Positions 25,681 to 33,464 of a stretch of DNA of 64,000 bases are shown one piece after another. How positions within the stretch are numbered: position 1 is the first letter of the stretch; each line of letters opens with the position of its first letter. Below the pieces are notes generated by a model. That model had not been told where the DNA came from, did not search any database, and saw only the letters and a list, made by a program, of their open reading frames with translations. The DNA lies in contig NZ_JAOQKC010000009.1 of assembly GCF_025567165.1 (NCBI RefSeq), positions 62,001 through 126,000 on the forward strand, given 5' to 3'. Made by a program: the position numbers and the translations under genes. Source of the DNA: Laedolimicola ammoniilytica. GTDB lineage: Bacteria > Bacillota > Clostridia > Lachnospirales > Lachnospiraceae.

Positions 25681-25705
25681 TTTCCTGGATTGAAATAATC
25701 TAAGA
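25681..25705 (+). repeat. Right inverted repeat of the recombinase element
   Basis: The perfect reverse complement of 24268-24292. It would be transcribed at the 5' end of the leader made from the promoter at 25638-25666. Confidence 0.9.
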
Positions 25706-25771
25706 AAGCTACACGGCTATATTTATATATTTTTATTATGGCCGATAAAAACCAAATAATACAGTCATTCA

Positions 25772-25935
25772 GCAAATGAGCGGAGACGCAGTGACAAAAG
25801 CGGCTCCCGGAATACGGTTAGAATCCGTGACAGTTAATCCCTGCTGTGTGGAGATACGAAAGCCGCAAGAACCATTGGGAAACCGAGAAGGGCGGCCGGT
25901 AGGCTGGAAGCTCCGAGTCAGAATACGGCATTTGC
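25772..25935 (+). ncRNA. Cobalamin riboswitch aptamer
   Basis: The outer stem P1 is GCAAATG (25772-25778) with CATTTGC (25929-25935). Inside are the family's conserved pieces in order: GGAATACGGTTAGAATCC (the GAATCC junction), a CCCTGCTGT segment, GAAAGCCGC, ATTGGGAAACC and the 3' B12-box string GAGTCAGAATAC. The order and spacing fit the adenosyl/hydroxocobalamin riboswitch superfamily. It would bind a corrinoid cofactor and lower expression of the downstream uptake genes when the vitamin is plentiful. Confidence 0.85.
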
Positions 25936-25948
25936 GAGAAATACCTTG

Positions 25949-25979
25949 ATTTCCAAAAGGCATATTGGAGATTTTTTTT
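25949..25979 (+). terminator. Riboswitch expression-platform terminator
   Basis: ATTTCCAA (25949-25956) pairs with TTGGAGAT (25965-25972) and is followed by T8. It starts only 14 bases after the aptamer, the expected place for ligand-controlled termination. Confidence 0.8.
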
Positions 25980-26017
25980 GGTGGGATGGAAAGAAAAAGA
26001 TAAAATAGAATATGGTG

Positions 26018-26198
26018 TCCTGTCTTTGTTCAAAAGGGTAATGTCCCGAACATTTATACGGTACTGTAATAGTCAGCAGGGAAAGACAGGGATACAGGGT
26101 AGGGCTATGAAATATAAAAGTGGCCATGTTCGTATAAAACAACTATCAGGTAACAGAGAAAAAAATCCAGAACGGGTTTTGTTTCTGTTACCTTTTTT
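26018..26198 (+). terminator. Second structured leader segment and terminator before the DUF4430 lipoprotein
   Basis: TCCTGTCTTT (26018-26027) can pair with AAAGACAGG (26082-26090). Downstream, a strong hairpin of AGGTAACAGA (26148-26157) with TCTGTTACCT (26184-26193) plus an inner stem ends in T6. The locus therefore has two terminators in tandem. Segments near 26049 (GAACAT, TTTATACG) and 26126 (ATGTTC, CGTATAAA) could pair as an alternative fold. Confidence 0.65.
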
Positions 26199-26242
26199 GA
26201 TCCCCCAAAATGTACCCAAAATAACAACGGGAGGAAATGAGA

Positions 26243-27202
26243 ATGAAGCTGAACTTACATAGAAATAAAAGGCACTTTGTCCGTACCATGAGTCTCTGGC
26301 TCCTTGTACTGGCCCTGGCGCTTCCGGTTACCGGCTGCGGTTCATCCAGCTCCGGCCTGGGTGGCAGCTCCCAGACCCTGGACATCGACTACGTTGGCGG
26401 CGACGGCGAAGTCACTGAGGAAGAGGTGGCTGCCAAGAAAGAAAGCCCTATGGACTGGCTGAAGCAGAAGCTGAGCGGTGATAAGAAAAAAGCGGGCGTC
26501 AACGGCCGGGAGGATATCTCCCAGTATACGGACAATACCACCGTGCAGGATTTATACGGCGTAACCTCTGACAGCGCAGACGTAAAAAGCGAAAAGGCAA
26601 GCCATGAGGAAAGCACCAGTGAGGCAGCGGATAATTCCGGACAGTCCACCGTGGAGATTCCGAAGAAGGACAACACAAGTGGAAATGTAGATATCCCGCT
26701 CCCGGATCGTAACGATAACAGCGGAAAAAACAACAGTAATTCCGGAAAGGAACAGAATACCACAAAGAAAAACACCGTGACATTTACGATCCGCTGTGAT
26801 ACTGCCGTAGCAAACGGTATGGCGAAAGATCCTAAATGGGCTGGCATCGTCCCGGCCAGCGGCTGTATCCTTCCGGTTATCACCATGGAGTTTGAGGAGG
26901 GCGAGACAGTCTTTGACCTGCTCTGCCGCATTCGCGACACCTACAAGCTCCAGATGGAATACAGCGGAGCCAACGGCGGGCAGTATATCGAGGGGATCAA
27001 TAATCTCTATGAATTTGATGGAGGACGCTGGTCGGGCTGGATGTACTGTGTGAACAGCTGGTATCCCAACTATGGCTGCGGTCAGTACACCGTATCCGCG
27101 GGCGATGTTATTGAGTGGAATTACACCTGCGACCTGGGCTGTGACCTTCCAAACGGCGATCCTTACGGTTATGGAAAAGAATGGAAAGAAAATCACGACT
27201 GA
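26243..27202 (+). CDS. DUF4430 (transcobalamin-like) lipoprotein
   Basis: A 319-aa lipoprotein. The signal peptide ends in LPVTGCGSS, so it is anchored outside the membrane. A low-complexity linker (Ser, Asn, Lys rich, about residues 55-175) leads to a C-terminal DUF4430 domain with the motif GGRWSGWMYCVNSWYP and AGDVIEWNYTCDLGCDLPN. DUF4430 corresponds to the beta domain of transcobalamin and intrinsic factor. The ATG at 26243 is chosen as it lies eight bases after GGGAGG; the ATG at 26237 is too close. It is the first gene behind the cobalamin riboswitch and just before ECF transporter genes, so a corrinoid-capture role is likely. The ligand is inferred. Confidence 0.85.
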   Translation: MKLNLHRNKRHFVRTMSLWLLVLALALPVTGCGSSSSGLGGSSQTLDIDYVGGDGEVTEEEVAAKKESPMDWLKQKLSGDKKKAGVNGREDISQYTDNTTVQDLYGVTSDSADVKSEKASHEESTSEAADNSGQSTVEIPKKDNTSGNVDIPLPDRNDNSGKNNSNSGKEQNTTKKNTVTFTIRCDTAVANGMAKDPKWAGIVPASGCILPVITMEFEEGETVFDLLCRIRDTYKLQMEYSGANGGQYIEGINNLYEFDGGRWSGWMYCVNSWYPNYGCGQYTVSAGDVIEWNYTCDLGCDLPNGDPYGYGKEWKENHD

Positions 27203-27223
27203 TAGAGATAAAAGGAACCTCAT

Positions 27224-28102
27224 ATGCGATACTTTGAAAACCTGCATCCCATCTGCATATTGATCTATTTCGTGGCAGTCATCGGCCTGACCCTGGTCTG
27301 CTTCCACCCGGTGATGATGGTCGTATCGCTGATGGGAGCCTTTAGCTTTCTCCTGTGTCTGAAAGGCGGGAAAGGAGCCGGGCAGCAGTTTCGTTTTGTA
27401 ATCCCCATGTTCCTGCTGGTGGCCGTGGCGAACCCGCTGATCAACCACCGCGGCGTGACCCTGCTCGGGATGTTCCTGAACCAGTGGATTACCCTGGAGG
27501 CCATCGCTTACGGTATCACGGCGGGCCTGTCCCTAGCGGCATTGATTCTCTGGTTTGGTTGCTACAGTGAGGTCATGACCAGTGAGAAGTTCTTATATCT
27601 CTTTGGGAAAATAGCGCCGTCCAGCGCGCTTTTGATCAGCATGGCCCTGCAGCTTGTCCCGAAGCTGAACCGTCAGCTTACCGAGATCAAAGAGAGTCAG
27701 GAAATGCTTCGCCCGGCGAAAAAGAACTTTGCCGGCAAGCTGGGCACAGCCATCCGGCATACCTCGACCCTGGTGGGCTGGAGCCTGGAGGGGGCTGTGG
27801 AGCAGACGGATTCCATGAAAGCGAGAGGGTATGGCCTGAAGCGTCGTACGACCTTTCATTTATTCCATTTTGATTCCAGGGATTTCCGGTTCCTGTGCGG
27901 TGTGCTGATGCTTTCCGGCGTCTGCGTGATAGCCAGGGCTTTTGGCCACGGACATATGGAATTTTACCCGCGTATGGATGCGGTGATAACAGGAGAAAGC
28001 GGTATCGTCCTCTATTTTCTGTTCGGCGTACTGGCTTTCCTGCCAGCCATCTTAGAAGGAAAGGAGGCCCTTGTATGGCGCTCTTACGGTTTGAAAAAGT
28101 AA
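27224..28102 (+). CDS. ecfT: ECF transporter T component (EcfT, CbiQ-like)
   Basis: A 292-aa membrane protein with five or more hydrophobic segments. The cytoplasmic coupling helices are recognisable, ending in EQTDSMKARGYGLKRR, the A-R-G type motif that contacts the ATPases. It energises uptake by linking ATP hydrolysis to the substrate-binding S component. It starts 22 bases after the DUF4430 lipoprotein and overlaps the ATPase gene by 28 bases, so the three are translationally linked. Confidence 0.9.
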   Translation: MRYFENLHPICILIYFVAVIGLTLVCFHPVMMVVSLMGAFSFLLCLKGGKGAGQQFRFVIPMFLLVAVANPLINHRGVTLLGMFLNQWITLEAIAYGITAGLSLAALILWFGCYSEVMTSEKFLYLFGKIAPSSALLISMALQLVPKLNRQLTEIKESQEMLRPAKKNFAGKLGTAIRHTSTLVGWSLEGAVEQTDSMKARGYGLKRRTTFHLFHFDSRDFRFLCGVLMLSGVCVIARAFGHGHMEFYPRMDAVITGESGIVLYFLFGVLAFLPAILEGKEALVWRSYGLKK

Positions 28103-29826
28103 GCTTTGCGTACCCTGACGCGGCAAGACGGGCCTTAGATGAAGTCTCTTTTTCCATGGAGGAGGGGGAATACCTGGTCGTCTGCGGTGAGTCCGGCTGT
28201 GGTAAGACAACGCTTTTACGGCAGGCTAAGCCGGAACTGACCCCGGCAGGGGCTCGGGGCGGTACCGTCTACTATCGGGAACAGCCCCTGAGCGAAGTCC
28301 CGGAGCTGACCTCGGCCATGGAGATTGGCTATGTACAGCAGAACCCGGACAACCAGATTGTCACAGATTACGTCTGGCACGAGTTGGCCTTCGGGCTGGA
28401 AAACATGGCGCTTCCGACCCATATGATTCAGCGGAAGGTTAGTGAGATGGCCAGCTTCTTCGGGATGGAGGAATGGTTCCGGAAGAAAACCTCGGAGCTC
28501 TCCGGCGGCCAGAAGCAGATGTTAAACCTGGCGTCGATTATGGCCATGAACCCGAAGCTTTTAATTCTGGACGAGCCCACCTCCATGCTGGATCCGCTGG
28601 CAGCCAGGAACCTGTTGGATACCGTAGCCCGGATCAACCGGGAGCTGGGGGTAGCGGTGCTTCTCTGCGAGCACCGGCTGGAAGACGTCTTTCAGAGGGC
28701 AGACCGGGTGCTGTTGATGAAGCAGGGGGGAATTCTGGCTGATGACACGCCGGAAAACCTGACCTTTGCCCTGCAGAGGGATCCGGCAGCCTCCCGTATC
28801 TATCTGGGACTGCCCGGGGCAGCAAGGATCTTCGGAGAGCTGCAAAAAGAAGGCATCTGTCCCAAGGGAAAAAAGCTGCCCCTAAGCATCCGGGACGCCA
28901 GGCGCATCCTGCGGGAGTTAGAGCTTCCTTTTGAAAATGTGGAAGCAGAGAATGGCATGCTCTTACCCGGCAGCGGAGTGGAAAAGGGAACCTACATAGA
29001 AAGAATGCAGAGTACATCCACAGGCGCTACAGGTGGCGCGAAAGTTTCTCACCGGGAAAAAAAGGAAGCCCCTGCCCTGGAGGCAAGCGAACTCTGGTTC
29101 CGGTACGAGGAAAAGGGAAAGGACGTCTTAAGGGGCTTAAGCTTATTCCTGGAGCGGGGCGAATTTCTGGCCCTGCTCGGCGGCAACGGCGCGGGTAAAA
29201 GTACTCTGCTCCGTATCCTATGCGGCTTAAGGAAGCCCTTACGGGGAAAGGTGAAAAAGGATAAATCCTTACGGCTGGCCATGCTTCCCCAGAGCCCCCA
29301 GGCCCTCTTTACCTATGATAGTGTCTGGGAAGACCTTCTGGACGCGGCAAGGCAGGGAGGTCAGGGAGACGCTACTGACCGCGCCAAAGCCATGGCGGCA
29401 AAGCTGGAACTGACGGACAAGCTCACCTCCCACCCCTTTGACTTGAGCGGTGGGGAACTGCAGCGGGCCGCCATCGGGAAACTACTGCTCCAGGATGCAG
29501 ACATCCTGCTCCTGGACGAACCAACAAAGGGCCTGGACGCTTACTTGAAGCAGGAGCTGGCGGCTATCCTGAAAAAGCTGACAGCCGAAGGCATCACGAT
29601 GTTGATGGTTACCCACGACCTGGAATTTGCGGCTTCCTACGCCGACCGCTGCGCTTTACTTTTTGACGGGCGCATTACCAGCGAAGAAGAGCCCCACGCC
29701 TTCTTCACCGGCAACCGCTTCTACACGACTACAGCGGGTCTCATTGCCGAGGGATACATTCCCGGAGCAATCACATGCGGGGAGGTGATCGCCGGATGCG
29801 AAGCAGCATACAGCAGAAAGACCTAG
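28075..29826 (+). CDS. ecfA: ECF transporter ATPase, two ABC domains fused
   Basis: A 583-aa protein with two ABC ATPase domains in one chain, equivalent to EcfA plus EcfA'. Domain 1: Walker A GESGCGKTT (residues 38-46), signature LSGGQKQ (about 142), Walker B LLILDEPTS. Domain 2: Walker A GGNGAGKST (about 371), signature LSGGELQR, Walker B ILLLDEPTKG. The ATG at 28075 follows AAGGAGG and lies within ecfT. The frame upstream of it is out-of-frame ecfT sequence. It overlaps the next gene by 31 bases. Dedicated, fused ATPases suggest a group I (single-substrate) ECF transporter. Confidence 0.93.
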   Translation: MALLRFEKVSFAYPDAARRALDEVSFSMEEGEYLVVCGESGCGKTTLLRQAKPELTPAGARGGTVYYREQPLSEVPELTSAMEIGYVQQNPDNQIVTDYVWHELAFGLENMALPTHMIQRKVSEMASFFGMEEWFRKKTSELSGGQKQMLNLASIMAMNPKLLILDEPTSMLDPLAARNLLDTVARINRELGVAVLLCEHRLEDVFQRADRVLLMKQGGILADDTPENLTFALQRDPAASRIYLGLPGAARIFGELQKEGICPKGKKLPLSIRDARRILRELELPFENVEAENGMLLPGSGVEKGTYIERMQSTSTGATGGAKVSHREKKEAPALEASELWFRYEEKGKDVLRGLSLFLERGEFLALLGGNGAGKSTLLRILCGLRKPLRGKVKKDKSLRLAMLPQSPQALFTYDSVWEDLLDAARQGGQGDATDRAKAMAAKLELTDKLTSHPFDLSGGELQRAAIGKLLLQDADILLLDEPTKGLDAYLKQELAAILKKLTAEGITMLMVTHDLEFAASYADRCALLFDGRITSEEEPHAFFTGNRFYTTTAGLIAEGYIPGAITCGEVIAGCEAAYSRKT

Positions 29827-30722
29827 AACCAGCGGAGCAGAAGGCAGAGAAACGCCGCATTCGGGACATCTTCGTAAGCCCCGGCACCCGCAAGGCTGCC
29901 CTGGTGATTACGGTAGTACTCCCGGCACTCCTGATGGCCTACGCCTGGTTCATGAACCACCGCCCGCCCTTACATATCAAGTCAGAATGGACGCTTCAGG
30001 ACACCCTGATTCAGAATTCCGATCTGTTTCTGTCCTTTGTGTTTCTGATTGTTTCGGCTCTGCCGTTCTACCTGGTCTTCGACCGAAAGAAGGTAAAAGC
30101 CAGGGAGCTGACGCCCATTGCCCTGATGGCCGCCCTGTGCGTGGTAGGCCGGGCCGCCTTTTCCCTGATTCCGTTGCCGAATTTCAAGCCGGTCAGCGCA
30201 ATCATTATCATTACGGCCCTGGCTTTTGGTCCGGAGGCAGGTTACCTAACCGGAGCCCTGGCGGCCATCTTAAGTAACTTCCTGTTCGGGCAGGGACCCT
30301 GGACGCCCTGGCAGATGTTTTGCTGGGGGCTCTTAGGATTTCTGGCAGGCGTCCTTCGGAAGCTTGGCGTCTTCGGCCCGGTGGGAGAGACGGAGGCCAA
30401 TGCAAAAGGGAGGCGGCCAAGGTCCATCGCATTGTGCGTCTACGGCTTCTTAAGCGGCTTCCTCTACGGCTGGATCATGAATCTGTACTACATCATTGGC
30501 TGGGTACGGCCATTCAGCTGGAAGGCAGCCGGGGCCGCCTACGTCTCGAGCTTCTTCTTTGACCTGAGCCACGGCGTCTGCACGGCGCTGGTGCTGTGGC
30601 TTGTGGGCGAGCCCTGGGTCAGGAAGCTTTTGAGAATCAAGAAAAAATTTGGGCTGACCGGAGAGGTAAGGCGTTACACGCTGCCGCCTTCCACGAAAGC
30701 CCCGGAGGGAGAGACCCTATGA
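29796..30722 (+). CDS. ECF transporter S component, probably for cobalamin
   Basis: A 308-aa membrane protein with about six hydrophobic segments. A long N-terminal extension with one extra membrane segment (AALVITVVLPALLMAYAWF) precedes a core that includes TPIALMAALCVVGRAAFSLI and FGPEAGYLTGALAAILSNFL, the ECF S-component pattern related to CbrT-type proteins. The ATG at 29796 follows GGGGAGG. The stop overlaps the next start (ATGA). Cobalamin as substrate is inferred from the riboswitch and the transcobalamin-like neighbours. Confidence 0.85.
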   Translation: MRSSIQQKDLEPAEQKAEKRRIRDIFVSPGTRKAALVITVVLPALLMAYAWFMNHRPPLHIKSEWTLQDTLIQNSDLFLSFVFLIVSALPFYLVFDRKKVKARELTPIALMAALCVVGRAAFSLIPLPNFKPVSAIIIITALAFGPEAGYLTGALAAILSNFLFGQGPWTPWQMFCWGLLGFLAGVLRKLGVFGPVGETEANAKGRRPRSIALCVYGFLSGFLYGWIMNLYYIIGWVRPFSWKAAGAAYVSSFFFDLSHGVCTALVLWLVGEPWVRKLLRIKKKFGLTGEVRRYTLPPSTKAPEGETL

Positions 30723-31402
30723 GTGTAATCAAAACCAACAACCTGCAGAAGCATTACCAGGTAGGCGAGAACAGCGTCCACGCCGTGGATGGCGTGGATC
30801 TGAATGTCCGGGAGGGCGAGTTTGTCTGCATCAGCGGCCGGAGCGGTTCCGGCAAGTCCACACTTTTAAGCCTGCTGGCAGGCCTGGAAAGCCCTACGGA
30901 TGGCGAAGTAGTACTTCTGGGCGAACATCTGGAACAGATGAACGAGCGGGAACGGGGACGTTTCCGCCGGGAGCACATTGGCTTTATCTTCCAGGCCTAT
31001 AACCTGCTCCCCCAGTTTAATTCCTGGGAAAATGTGGCCATCCCCTTGGAGATCCGGGGCGTGCCATTGGAAGAGCGGAAGAAAAAAGCCATGGAAGCCC
31101 TGGAAATGGTAGACCTCGCCGACCACGCGGAGCACCGGCCCACGGAGCTGTCCGGCGGTCAGCAGCAGCGTATCAGCATCGCAAGGGCGATTATCACCAG
31201 GCCAGGCATCGTCTTCGCCGACGAGCCCACAGGAAATCTGGACAGTCGGACCGGTACGGAGGTTATGGAGCTTCTGACCGATCTGTTCCGGCGCTGGGGA
31301 GCCACCTTCCTGGTGGTCAGCCATGACGAGGATATGATCCGTTACACCGACCGGGAAATCCGGTTAAAGGACGGAAAAATAGAAAAGATTTTGATTTCAT
31401 AA
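30719..31402 (+). CDS. ABC ATPase, MacB/LolD type
   Basis: A 227-aa ATPase with Walker A GRSGSGKST, signature LSGGQQQR and Walker B IVFADEPTGNLDS, the pattern of ATPases that pair with FtsX-like permeases (MacB, LolD, SalX). Its partner permease is encoded two genes on (33421-35076). The start ATG overlaps the S-component stop. Such pairs are usually mechanotransmission machines acting on proteins or lipids outside the membrane rather than importers. Inside a vitamin-uptake locus this points to a job on the surface proteins. Confidence 0.9.
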   Translation: MSVIKTNNLQKHYQVGENSVHAVDGVDLNVREGEFVCISGRSGSGKSTLLSLLAGLESPTDGEVVLLGEHLEQMNERERGRFRREHIGFIFQAYNLLPQFNSWENVAIPLEIRGVPLEERKKKAMEALEMVDLADHAEHRPTELSGGQQQRISIARAIITRPGIVFADEPTGNLDSRTGTEVMELLTDLFRRWGATFLVVSHDEDMIRYTDREIRLKDGKIEKILIS

Positions 31403-31445
31403 AGAAACTGTAATGAAAAATATCTTACGGGAGGAAAAGTAGAGA

Positions 31446-33464
31446 ATGAAAGCACCAGTCATAAGACGTCTGCTTCCCCTGGCCCTGGCTTTGTGCCTGG
31501 CCTGCGGAAGCAGCATGAGCACCTTCGCAGCAGAGACGAAGAACGCTGGAAGTGCCCAGACCGAGGAACAAAAAGACGCGGCGGGCGAGGTGGCCACCCA
31601 GGAAGAGGATAATGCTTCCAAGCCCGCCGCTCAGGATACCACCGGCGGTACAGAAGGCGGCGGCACCTCCGGTGGCACCACCACCGAGAAGCCCAATACC
31701 GATATCAAGGTGACCCCCAGTAATGCCAACGCCCTGCTCCTGATGGATGCCGGAGCCCAGTCACCCAAGGCTGTACCGGGTCAGACCGTACAGGTAGTCC
31801 TGACCTTGGCCGTGAACCGAGAGTACCTCCCCAGTGAGAAATATGTGCTCCGCAACATTACCATCCAGCCGGATATTCCGAAGGACAGCACCAAGGACAC
31901 CTGGCCCTTCGATGTCAAAGAGGCAAGCCGCGTCCGTCACCTAGACGACATGAGCTACAACAGCACCGCCGAAGTCTGGTACGACTTTTCCGTGTCCCAA
32001 TTCGCAAAGAAAGGCGTCTACCCCATTAACTTTAAGGTCAACGCCACTGTCTGGAGACAGGACAGCGTGAACGGCTCCGACATTACCGAGGACGTGCAAT
32101 TCACCCTGAACGTATTCATGACTGTCACCGACAACGGCGATATGTCCGGCGTCACCAGCGCCATCGGGCCCCTGAACGTGGCAGGCCGTGAGAATACCGC
32201 CATCGCATCCCCCACCGGGAGCCCGGGAGAGACCATCGTTATGAGCATGCCCATCGTCAACAAGGGCGGCAACCTGGATAATGTCACCGTATCTCCGGTG
32301 GTCACCGGCGATCTGGAGACCTTCCCCTTTGTGGCGGAGGATATCAACTATGGCCGTGAGCTGGGACATATGTCCAACGGCGACCGCCAGCAGGTAGACT
32401 GGATCTTCAAGATCTCACCCTACGCCACCACCGGAAACAAGGTTGTGACCTTCCGTGCCACCTATGAGGAGAACGGCGTCTATGGCGAGTGTACCTTCAC
32501 CGGCTATGTCTATATTACTAACGGCTACACTCCGAATACCGCGGCATCCCTGATGGTAGACAGCTACGCCCTCTACATGGACGACAACGAAGTGGCAAAT
32601 CTGACCGCAGGCAACGACGCGGTTCTGAAGGTCACACTGAAAAATAACGCGGCGAAGAACGCCATTTACAAGACCGTAGCGACCTTAAAGCTCTCTGACA
32701 GCAACAGCCTGATCCTGACTGCGGGCTATGCGGACGCAGCCTATGTCCGCAGCATCCCGGCAGGCCAGACTGCGGAGATCGAATACCATATCTCCGCCCG
32801 GGCCTCCGCAGCAGTGGGTCCCAGCGCGGCGACCATCACCCTGACCTACGAGACCAGTGAAAACGAGGGAGCCGTAGCCGGAAACGCCACCTCCACCATC
32901 CAGATTCCGATTAAGCAGGAGATGGATCTTCAGATTGATACTCCGGTGGTTTATGGAACCCCGGTACAGGACGAGCCTGTAGCGGTATCCCTGAACATCG
33001 TGAACCTGGGCCGCTCCCGCGCCTACAATGTGCGTATCGTGGGCATGGACGGCGTGTCCATGCAGGACGCCTACTTCGGCGGTGATATCCTGGCGGCAGG
33101 CACCCTGAACGCCGATTTCCAGGTGATTCCGAACAAATCCGGCAATTACACCGGAACTCTGGTAGTCCAGTATGAGGACGCTGACGGCGAGCAGTTCACT
33201 GAGAGCGTACCCCTGGCCCTGGACGCGGCGGAGGCGGACGCAGTTTCCACCGAAACCCTGAGCACCGATACCCAGACGAAGCACAAGAGCGGCGTCCATT
33301 GGTGGATCTGGCTCCTGATTCTTCTGCTGATCGTACTGGCAGCACTGCTCCTGTGGTACTTCCTGGTATATAAGAAGAAGCAGAATGGGGACAGAGAAGA
33401 AGGCGAAGAAGAGGAAATCTATGATGAAGAGACAAGAAACGCGGCAAGGGATGAGGATCTCTGA
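31446..33464 (+). CDS. Membrane-anchored surface protein with CARDB/NEW3-like repeats
   Basis: A 672-aa protein with a signal peptide (ALALCLACGSSMSTFAA), a Thr/Gly-rich linker (about residues 30-95), several immunoglobulin-like beta domains (for example NKGGNLDNVTVSPVVTGDLE and VNLGRSRAYNVRIVGMDG, resembling CARDB or NEW3 folds), one C-terminal membrane segment (about 617-642, WWIWLLILLLIVLAALLLWY) and a charged cytoplasmic tail. It sits between an ABC ATPase and its FtsX-like permease, an arrangement seen for tripartite MacB-like systems of Gram-positives. It probably serves as the extracellular partner of that transporter. Its 3' end overlaps the permease gene by 44 bases. Confidence 0.75.
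   Translation: MKAPVIRRLLPLALALCLACGSSMSTFAAETKNAGSAQTEEQKDAAGEVATQEEDNASKPAAQDTTGGTEGGGTSGGTTTEKPNTDIKVTPSNANALLLMDAGAQSPKAVPGQTVQVVLTLAVNREYLPSEKYVLRNITIQPDIPKDSTKDTWPFDVKEASRVRHLDDMSYNSTAEVWYDFSVSQFAKKGVYPINFKVNATVWRQDSVNGSDITEDVQFTLNVFMTVTDNGDMSGVTSAIGPLNVAGRENTAIASPTGSPGETIVMSMPIVNKGGNLDNVTVSPVVTGDLETFPFVAEDINYGRELGHMSNGDRQQVDWIFKISPYATTGNKVVTFRATYEENGVYGECTFTGYVYITNGYTPNTAASLMVDSYALYMDDNEVANLTAGNDAVLKVTLKNNAAKNAIYKTVATLKLSDSNSLILTAGYADAAYVRSIPAGQTAEIEYHISARASAAVGPSAATITLTYETSENEGAVAGNATSTIQIPIKQEMDLQIDTPVVYGTPVQDEPVAVSLNIVNLGRSRAYNVRIVGMDGVSMQDAYFGGDILAAGTLNADFQVIPNKSGNYTGTLVVQYEDADGEQFTESVPLALDAAEADAVSTETLSTDTQTKHKSGVHWWIWLLILLLIVLAALLLWYFLVYKKKQNGDREEGEEEEIYDEETRNAARDEDL

Larger units (their letters stand above)
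24268..25705. mobile_element. Putative invertible DNA element carrying its own tyrosine recombinase and an outward promoter
   Basis: A 1.4-kb segment bounded by perfect 25-bp inverted repeats. It contains one tyrosine recombinase gene and, near the right end, a consensus promoter reading out over the right repeat. Inverted rather than direct repeats point to inversion, not excision. In the orientation shown, the promoter feeds the cobalamin riboswitch and the 18-kb locus behind it. The segment itself is seen in the sequence; actual inversion is inference. Confidence 0.7.
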
